This document shows, piece by piece, positions 56,442 to 64,000 of a stretch of DNA of 64,000 nucleotides (the stretch's first letter is position 1; the number at the start of each line of letters is the position of its first letter). Source of the stretch: Simmondsia chinensis (lineage: Eukaryota > Streptophyta > Magnoliopsida > Caryophyllales > Simmondsiaceae); NCBI GenBank assembly GCA_018398585.1, contig JAGTTD010000021.1, positions 146,501 to 210,500 of the forward strand, in the 5' to 3' direction. A program made the translations under genes and the position numbers. The notes under the pieces are model-generated. The model ran no database searches, had not been told where the DNA came from, and saw only the letters and a list, made by a program, of their open reading frames with translations.

Positions 56442-57215
56442 ATATGAGCTAGAGAAATTTGACGGAAAGAAGGATATCTCTCTGTGGAAAGTCAAGATGG
56501 AGGCTCTGCTTGTGTCTCAAGGCATCGTTTCTACTCTGCTTCCCACTGACAATCAACCTTCTCTTCTTACTGAGAAAGAGAAGGTAGAAATTGAATTTGT
56601 TAATAATTAGGACATACAAGAAGATTATGCCCTGAAAGAAACTACAAGAATCACCCCATTGATGATAATACTATATCTTCTGATGGTTATGAATTTGCTG
56701 AAGTGTTAGTTGCTTCTTTTGATCTATCAACATGTGAATAGGTATTAGAATCTAAATATAGCTTTCATATGACATTTGATCATGCTCATTTCATTGATTA
56801 CAAACTATAAATTGTGGAAAGGCCTTAGTAGGGAATAATCATGGATGTAAGGTAGTAGGTATAGGGTTTGTTCATATTAGGGAGTCTAGTGGGACAACAT
56901 ATGTCCTAGAAGGTGTTAAGCATGTGCTTGAATTGAGGAGGAACCTAATTTAATTAGGACAGTTGGACTTGATGGAATTGACTTTTAAAGCTAGTTAGGG
57001 TAGCATGAAAAACCTTAAGGGATCTCTTGTGGTCCTAAGAGGGGAGATCAAGAATAGTTTGTATGTCCTTAGTGGTGAAGTAATTCCTGGTTTGTCTTGT
57101 GTAACTAAGACCCAAAAACATATGACCCTACTGACCTATAGGACACTGCGACACATCTCTGACAGAGGTCCGGTGAAGTTGTCTAAATAGGGGGTTTTAG
57201 GAGGAGAGTGATAAA
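56442..57215 (+). pseudogene. Copia gag, protease and GAG-pre-integrase remnants
   Basis: The gag start reads KYELEKFDGKKDISLWKVKM, then EALLVSQGI, the copia 'FDGxNxxxWKxKMxAxLxxxGL' block, to a stop at 56608. After a deletion, GYEFAEVLVASFDLST leads to VLESKYSFHMTFDH, equal to the protease WILDSGCSxHMT with Asp to Glu and Gly to Lys changes. In shifting frames GCKVVGIGFV, then RNLI and MKNLKGSLVVLRGEIKNSLY follow. LTYRTLRHISDRGPVKLSK is the pre-integrase block (LWHxRLGHxSERGLxxLxK). It is dead. Confidence 0.8.
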
Positions 57216-59087
57216 ACTAGTTAGTAAATTAGAGTGGTGACCCATTTTGAATCACAACAGCGTGGTGACAAAACTAAATAGTACAATTAGAGGAAATAGT
57301 AGGTATAGGGTATGTTTGTACTGTTTGTTAGTTCTTTATTTTAATATTTTCTTGATTGGGTTGTAATTCAATGTCCATTGCAATACAATTAGAGTGGCAG
57401 AGACAGTTTTCGAGAAGGTAAGTTTCATATCTTTTCTACCATATTTTTCTATATTTGTGCAAGTTTTTGATTGCTAAGCATCAAGTTTGATTGAGTTGAT
57501 ATTAAATTGGTGAACCATAATGGTTTACTCCATCTAAATCTTATTAGGTTTGAATTTGATTAAGTTTTTTGGGACAACGTTATTAGGTTAACCACTTGGT
57601 TGAATTGGGCTCATGATATGATGCAAAGCTCTCAAGCTTATTTCAACCAAGTTCTCAACTCTTGATTGTTTGAGGTAAGGTGTTTAGGGAGTGTTTCATG
57701 ATGCTCCACCCAAACTGCCACTCACGTTAGATCTATATCCTTTTTTTGGCACAATGCTAAAATATTGGAAACCAAAGTCAAATACACAAAAAAATACCAA
57801 ATAATATAAGTAATTGGTTGAGGTCAACGTATGGTTCTAATCTAATTTACCCCCAATCTCGGGAAATATATATTTTTGAGTTGGCACCCAAGCGGAATTT
57901 TCTCATGCAAATAATACGTTTGACAACCAAAGTGGGAGGCCAGCTTGAAATGCCTAGAACTAGGAAAATAACAACCGTAGAGGGCGAACAAGTTGAGATA
58001 TTGCTTTTTTTAAGCCTAATCCTGGGCACTCACCGAAGCTACATTCTAGCCTCTCAAGAGGGAGAAAGTAGTCATAGCCACAACTTTGATAGCGATGGTG
58101 ATGAAAATATTCCAGAGAATGAGCTTATAGACCGTGATGTCTATTCTTGAAAGAGTTTTATGTCCATGCTTAAAAGGAAAATTCAATTCATTGAAGAAAA
58201 AACCGAACAATACATACATGATTTCTTCAAAAGTTAACACTGAAAACTAAAAGAACCTTATTTTGACAATGCGAAACTCAACCATCTTGAGGGACGTCAT
58301 GAGCAGTGTAGAAATGTCCATGAATGAGAAGCTACACAAAGAGGTTGGTTAGATTTTACTTGATAAGAACTCGGCCCTAGCCTTGTGGGTGGTTGTTATA
58401 GCTAAAGATGTTGCTGAAGAGAAAGTAACGGGTGTTTAACCCATCATCTTGAGGCAATATGAAGTTCAAACTAGCTTGAGTCCTTTGGAGAGAAAGTAAG
58501 ACAAATAAAGTTAACCCCTCACTTCTTTAGGAATAAGCCACCAAATCAGTACCTCTACATAACTTCTCTGAAAGACAGGAGAAATCAACAGTGTCCAACT
58601 TAGACTACTGAAAACCTTGATAGCCAATAGACCCTGTCCAACGAGAGACTGAGTCCTAAAGGAGTGCATAGTGGCATGCGAATAGTCACCACTGTCATCA
58701 CCCTGAACCTAGGTACTCAGTGGCACATAAGAACGTTTCTAGCTCTAGTCTTGCTCTCACAGGAAGCCAAATCATGTCCCCTCAACTTGCTTAAGGTTTT
58801 AAGATTTGTGAGCAGCTAAATGCTATTCACCCTTATGGACTAACAAACAACTCGTACCTAGACATCAATCCAGGAACAAACTTGAACCTAGGAGGGTACA
58901 AATCAGGGATGAGTACAATCCAATTCAAGTAGGCTGAGATTAGATGTCAAAAGCAAATTCTGCTTGAAGTGGCTCAATGTATACAAAAGATTCATTCTCC
59001 ATACATGTATAAAATGATCGAGATTGCTTAAGACCTTCACCTTTAAGACAATCAAATCAGAAAAGTTGCATGTTACTGAACAATAAA
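57216..59087. other. Region without a recognisable gene
   Basis: One plus-strand ORF (57818-58150, 110 codons, with acidic tail DSDGDENIPENELIDRD) matches nothing I know. It may be a decayed gene or chance. The phrase agtggctcaatg(t/c) recurs at 58977 and 59098. The right end is probably the 3' flank of the EP1-like locus. Confidence 0.4.
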
Positions 59088-59093
59088 TTTTAT
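59088..59093 (-). terminator. Possible polyadenylation signal of the EP1-like locus
   Basis: AATAAA on the minus strand, about 145 bases after the stop at 59236. Confidence 0.4.
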
Positions 59094-59235
59094 TCAAGTG
59101 GCTCAATGCTTACAAGCTATAGATTATAACTTAACATCAAAAATAGAGTCTTTTCTCACTCTATTTATTAGGAACTTGACAATGTTAACGACACAAAAAC
59201 CAAGAAGACGGAAAATGAAAATGTCTAGAGATCAC

Positions 59236-60521
59236 TTAACTAGACGTCTTGATGTAGGCAACATGCTTGGAGTTCCTAACCTTGGTCAAAGTCTTGAGAT
59301 CACAAGCAATCCAACACCTTGAAGTCTCTTGGTGATAGAAATAGCCTAAGTACTTACAATCCTCACTACATTTGGCCCCACATTCATTCTCCTTCATGGG
59401 TCCCTCTCCCTTTGTGTACTTGCACATGAAATGCTCCGTTCCTTCCAATTTATAGTACTTGACATTCTTCCTCGTACACACCCCAAGCTTGGGTGGGCTA
59501 CATATCTCGTCCCAACCCATCACCCCATTGGGCTTGGGGCAACCCACACACTGGCTCTTATAACACAACCCGAACCCGCCACACTGTTCAGGCAGTTGGC
59601 ACTTGGACTCAATACTGTAGATGGGGTCATCGTCGAACAAAGCCAATGTCACCTCCCAACGCCCCTCTAGGACATTGTCAATTTAGGAGTAGATCATCAA
59701 GTTGCCATCGGGGTCAACGCGGAGGAACGAGAAGGTGGCGTTGTATTTGATGGTGGCCACCTCCATTATCACGCCCTCATCTCCGGCATCAATCTCGAGG
59801 TATGCATAGTTGGCATCTCGGCTTTGGATGTAAAACTTTAAGTATCTCAGGGTACCTTTTTTTGGTGTTGTATAGTGAAGTAGTACACAAGTGGTTTGGG
59901 GGTGTTCGTGGACTTGTAGTACATGGCTATCTTTTTGGGCTCGAGCACAATGCTGTAGGGTCCATTGGAGATTCTTTTTTCAGAAGCCCTGCCCACAAGA
60001 GTTGTGACCGCTCCCGCTCGTTGGGACTGACCCACCAAGAGGGTGTCAGTGGGATGATCAAAACTCTGCCAAACAAACCTGCCCTTGTTGTCATAGAGGA
60101 CCAGCTTGCCATTTGGTAGGATCTTAATACCAGCCACACCCTTACCGGCTGTGCCAGTCTGCCACACAACCCGGCCATCGGCATTAGCCAGGACAAGGTT
60201 GCCATTCTTTCCAAGTGTCAAGGTGGCGTTTAAGCCAACTGGGTCACCCCGGTTGGCTTCCCAAATCCACTTGAAGTGGGAACCTTCAGCTACAAAACCC
60301 ATGGCTAGACCAAGGGTAAAGGCATTGGGAGTGGGGTTGTAAAAGCATAGTTGAAAATGCTCCTTATTCAATAGACCTCTGTAGGTTGCGCCATATTCAG
60401 CAGCATAAAGATCAAAATGTCCATCATTGACATAGTTGAGCTGGGCATTTGGAGGTACAAAGGCTTGAGCAATAGAGGAGAAGATTAGAAAGAGCTGTAA
60501 AGAGAGAATAGGGAATACCAT
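59236..60521 (-). pseudogene. EP1-like secreted glycoprotein (mannose-binding-lectin type), broken
   Basis: The locus has full family length (about 428 codons). A signal peptide (MVFPILSLQLFLIFSSIAQA) precedes FVPPNAQLNYVNDG. The bulb-type lectin domain has FQLCFYNPTPNAFTLGLAMG, WIWEANRGDPVGLNATLTLG, GNLVLANADGRVVWQTGTAG and GRFVWQSFDHPTDTLLVGQS. The C-terminus has a Cys-rich EGF/S-locus-like part (CQLPEQCGGFGLCYKSQCVG) and a PAN-like part (ECGAKCSEDCKYLGYFYHQE). EP1 proteins are secreted epidermal cell-wall glycoproteins first known from carrot. Lesions: a net frame change between 59857 and 59880 (one base lost, or an extra T plus an extra A in the A7 run), and TAA at 59683-59685 where the family has Tyr. 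The rest of the coding sequence is well kept, so it is a young pseudogene. The single exon is normal. Confidence 0.85.
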
Positions 60522-62769
60522 TTATAGGAAATTCAAGGGAACAAATTAATGAGGAATATGCATAGTTTTTCACACATGCATGGGATGGGGGGTTTCCACC
60601 ATTGGATAATACAAGTTGTCGTTTTCACCATGTGAATGAGTTATTGAAATTAGAGAAGTAGTTAACTATTTTATAAGATTAAACTTAATTAAGTATACGA
60701 TGAAGTTGCTTATCTAAGTAAGGATGCAATGAATAATTCTCGTAGTCTTTCTCTGGTCCAAGTTGCTAAAGTATACATGAATAACGGGGGGAAGGGGGGG
60801 GGGGGGGGGGCTTAAACTTGGATCTCCTTAAAAAAATATAAGAAAGAAAGAAATATCAATCTTATACAAGGAGAAAAAAACGTGTTCTCTTGATGAGGTA
60901 TAACCTATTTATAGTCTACTCTCCTACTTAGTATACAGTGCTAAGTTAAATTTAAATACAAAAGGAAGAAGCCGATTTCTACTAGGATTAATCGAACTAT
61001 CAAAAGGAAATAAGTAAAACGTGGAAAATAAAAGTTGAGTCCTGCATGGATACTGCTAAGACTACTTCTAGAAGGCATGTCCTTCCTTTTGATATTCATC
61101 TATATACTTACCAATTAATGGAGCCTACTGTCCAAGTCAATTCGCGGGTTTACCCCTTTGGTCGAGTAACAGGGTGTCGCTCCTTAGGTTGTTTCTCTCC
61201 AAATGCTCTAAAATGTAGAATCTTTGGGGTACTGCTTTGCTAGAGTTCCAAACCCGAGTATCATGGTCTAGGTGTTGACTAGAATCATCATCCTCCTGCT
61301 AAAAACATTTTCTACCTCATTTTGGGGTCCTAGTTAAGGAGAGTGTGCCCAAATGCTATTAAAAGAGATGACAGAATGCCATCTCATTCCTCCAATTGTC
61401 CCATTCTATGAGAGAATGAGGGGCAACTGTCAAAAAAGCCCGAGGAATCCTAATATAATGTTGTTGGGACAGACCTCGACACTATGAGGGAGCTAAAGGG
61501 GTATCTACCCCTACTTGTGGTACGTGAGTCATGTGGTCTTAGAATCAAAAATACATGGAGGAATAACTAGGTAAGTTAGGGAATCAAAACGACCTTTGGT
61601 GACATTGAGGCGAGCTCTTCTTCAGTTAAGTTGTCAAGAACACAGAAGAGGAAGCTCCGGAGGAAGACGACCTTTGCTCGGCTTGACCAACCATGGATGA
61701 GTAGTGCCCAAGGCAATGGTCAAGATGAAACCTCCAATCCCATGCCAATTGTCTTGGACACATTCTAGAACAAGGATGAAAAGGGGAACATGGAAACCAA
61801 ACTTGCAAAGGCCAAAAAGCACTAAAAGAATGAGAGTTGCTCTAGCTCATCATCTATTGAGAGCATCCCTATTGGACTCATTATTTATAAGTTAAAAGAT
61901 TTAATTATTGCTCTTGATTTTACATAAGTAAGAAAGCACATTTATGGTCCTCTATAATCTCCCCTGATCTGCAGTGACTCTTCCCAAAAAGACACATGTT
62001 GTGGTTAACGACCTTCTTCTCCATGTCTCTCATCTCTTTCATGCTTCCTTTGAGACCCATTTTTCTATTAGCATCGTAGGTAATTACCCGAGTTGGAGTG
62101 TTGGTCTTATATGCAGGCACTGTGCCAAATGAACACTTTGAGCCCGAGCATTTGGCCCTCAGTAACGTCCTTGATAATTGCCTCGAATGCTCACTCTTCT
62201 AGAGTTATTCTCAATCACGTGCGAGGAACATGTTAAATAAAATAATGTTATTCCTCCCCCGTCACTTATGTTAGACAAACAACATATATGTAAGGCTACA
62301 CAATCCATACGCCCCAATCGGATCAAGATAAATTAGCCACAACTCACTCCCATACTCTACCACTGTTTGGAACCACCATGATCCATCCTCTGACCAACCC
62401 AACAGGATTTGTTGGTTTATGTTCTATGTTTTTTGCTTTTAACCTTTTGGATGTGATAGTTCAACAAACCATATCTAACTTACAAATGTTTAAAATTTTT
62501 TATATAAATTACAATATTTTGCAAATATTTAATTTATTTTGAAATTAATTAAATTATTTTTAAAATTTTATAATTATTTTAAATGTAAATTCTCAATTCC
62601 TTAAATATTTTTTGAAATGTCACCTTAGCAAAAGAGAACATAAAAATGACACTCAAAAATTTTGCAAACTTTAGGTGTAACATTGAAAAAGTTGGGTAAT
62701 TATTTTAACCCATACATAAAATTTAAGCGATTTTTAGTTTTTTAAAAAAAAAAAAAAAACCATATTAAC
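60522..62769. other. Intergenic, no gene recognised
   Basis: A G17 run lies at 60794-60810. Short ORFs (61626-61822 minus; 61920-62120 minus, MPAYKTNTPTRVITYDANRK) have no family features I recognise. From about 62450 the sequence is very AT-rich. Confidence 0.45.
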
Positions 62770-63379
62770 TGTTAGGAATATGCCTCAAATTTATGTATTT
62801 AAGATTTATGGGTTGCCGGGGGTCACCGATCGATCGGGGGGATGTCCGATCGATCGGGTAAATTAAGTTAAAATTCAGTTTTTGGCCGAGAGAGGGCCGA
62901 TCAATCGGGAGTCTGTTTTGCGGAACCCTAGCCATTTAGTATAAATATGGGGTTAGGGGGTATGTTTTAAGTATCCAATCAAAGAGAGCCACCATCCAAT
63001 CAGAATCCAATTAAAGTGAAATCATCTATCGTCATCAATTTGAGAGCATTACGAAAGTTAAGAGAAAGTGCTCCATAATTCTTTTATAGATCTTGTTCAG
63101 AGGAAGTATCGTTGTAATCCTTCCATTATTCATACTCAATAAAGATTCTATCTCCACCTGTAGTTTTCTCCCCTCTCTATTGAAGAGGGGTTTCCACGTA
63201 AGTCATCGTGTTTTATTTCGTTTGTTCTTCCTTTTACATATTTTGTTTACTTCTCATTTGTGTGAATCATATTATTTGAATCGAATCAAGTGATTAGGGT
63301 TAACGCTTCCGCATCAATTATCCATATTACAAATTGGTATCGTGAATACTAGATTTGTTAAGGTTTGATTTTTCTAACA
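62770..63379 (+). repeat. Copia-like 5' LTR (610 bp)
   Basis: Inverted ends tgttag...ctaaca. CG motifs at 62824-62839, 62845-62858 and 62897-62910 lie upstream of the TATA gtataaatat (62939-62948). A polyadenylation signal aataaa lies at about 63138. Confidence 0.85.
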
Positions 63380-63423
63380 ATTGGTATCAGAGCATATCAA
63401 GTTTGTTCCAGATTTTTCTAACA
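62770..63423 (+). mobile_element. Copia-like LTR, PBS and a 13-bp stub of the second LTR
   Basis: The LTR 62770-63379 is followed by tggtatcagagc (63382-63393, initiator tRNA-Met site) and, after 17 bases, by gatttttctaaca (63411-63423), the exact last 13 bases of the LTR. Flanks ttaac (62765-62769) and ttaat (63424-63428) are the decayed duplication. So all genes and nearly all of the 3' LTR have been deleted. Confidence 0.75.
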
Positions 63424-63634
63424 TTAATAATTTAATAATTTTTTATTAGACACAAATTGAATATATATTAAATATATTTTGAGTACAAGTTAAATATTAT
63501 ATAAAGAAGAAGAAGAAGAAGAATAAACAAGCCCGAAATGCGACCCTAGATTCGCCAGTTGATCATGTCGGGTTTAAATGAACATACTAAACTAGGTTAG
63601 TGATGATATTGCTGGTCAAACACGACTTGCGATT

Positions 63635-63760
63635 TTTTTTTTTTTTTTTGAACAGTACAAACTCCTTAAAGGCAGAGGAAGAGGGGATGCCGGGCCTCGA
63701 ACACTAGATCCCGTTGGTGACAAACGCCTACCCAATCATTTGGACCAGGAGGGCTTTGGC
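63635..63760 (-). mobile_element. tRNA-derived SINE with poly(A) tail
   Basis: On the minus strand an A-box-like tggtccaaatgattggg (63746-63730) and a B box tgttcgaggcc (63703-63693) are followed by a 50-bp body and a poly(A) tail (T run at 63633-63649 on plus). The duplication cac(g/a)acttgcgatt lies at 63621-63634 and 63761-63774. Confidence 0.8.
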
Positions 63761-63774
63761 CACAACTTGCGATT

Positions 63775-64000
63775 CAATGCATGCCTTTTAATTTTATATG
63801 CTTACTATTTAACAACCAAAATTTAATATATGATGGGTTCAAAATTGGCAATGGTTGTAAGTATTATATTAATACATTTTTTATTTTATTTTTATTTTTT
63901 TGATAAATAAAGTCAAAAAATCTACATTATAGAATAAGTATAGAACATATTGTTTTTTTTTTCTCAAATAAAGAGAGCAATCCTCTCTGCAGTGCCAAAA
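63775..64000. other. AT-rich end of window, no gene seen
   Basis: Only T-rich stretches are present. Confidence 0.5.

Larger units (their letters stand above)
54365..57215 (+). mobile_element. Decayed Ty1/copia element with internal deletions
   Basis: A 5' LTR with TATA (ggtatataagg, about 55083-55093) and its continuation after a solo LTR (56111-56389) is followed by the PBS-like tggtttagagc (56392-56402). Gag, protease and pre-integrase pieces follow to about 57215. The left end of the LTR cannot be fixed. RT and RNase H are missing. Confidence 0.65.

Noticed and set aside
57818..58150. 110-codon ORF as a possible gene
   Set aside because: No family feature is recognised, there is no promoter, and the surroundings are decayed. 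It is mentioned only in the region entry.
61626..62120. Two small minus-strand ORFs (61626-61822, 61920-62120)
   Set aside because: No signal peptide, domain or codon support can be seen; likely chance ORFs.

Overview
This 64 kb window is nuclear plant DNA, most likely from a eudicot. It has no bacterial-type gene layout, is AT-rich and intron-like, and is dominated by nested LTR retrotransposons of plant-specific lineages (Athila, Tat, two kinds of chromovirus, Ty1/copia). It also holds RTE-type LINE 3' ends with (TTG)n tails, a tRNA-derived SINE and MITE-like DNA elements. Only two host-type genes can be supported: a small, apparently intact CLE signalling-peptide gene (36341-36568, +) and a full-length but broken EP1-like secreted lectin-type glycoprotein gene (59236-60521, -). 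The species cannot be named from the sequence.

Layout. 1-33182 is one old Athila-like Ty3/gypsy element (A, +) whose 5' LTR lies left of the window. Three retrotransposons split it. A chromodomain gypsy element B (4081-13325, +) sits in the A integrase. A second chromovirus C (14556-22757, -) lies between A pol and its third ORF, and itself carries a gag-only element D (18774-21920, -). A gag-only element E (23366-29806, +) lies in A ORF3. Target-site duplications and reading-frame continuity across the gaps support each step. Element B later received an RTE LINE fragment in its 5' LTR and a Mutator-like MITE with a 9-bp duplication in its 3' LTR. 33183-40647 is mostly non-coding: a degenerate DNA transposon holding a solo LTR, the CLE gene, a 126-bp LINE-tail insertion and two hAT-like elements. 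40648-54364 is a small TRIM-like LTR element (F, -) split by a 12-kb Tat-lineage element (G, +). 54365-57215 is a decayed copia element with a solo LTR in its 5' LTR. 57216-64000 holds the EP1-like pseudogene, a copia LTR whose partner has been reduced to a 13-bp stub, and a SINE.

The most interesting material is in element G and the LTR promoters. Between its pol genes and 3' LTR, G carries two antisense gene-like units, each with a TATA box on the minus strand. One resembles the extra antisense ORF known from Tat elements. The other (52621-53619) reads as a decayed F-box protein and may be a captured host gene. Between them lies a 58-bp tandem array with an alternating two-unit higher-order pattern. 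Three unrelated LTR families carry clusters of CG-centred palindromes just upstream of their TATA boxes, and two of them share the motif CACCGATCGATCGG.

Nearly all retroelement reading frames contain stops or frameshifts and are annotated as pseudogenes. Domain limits are approximate. LTR limits are accurate to a few bases where TG...CA ends and duplications are quoted, and approximate elsewhere.
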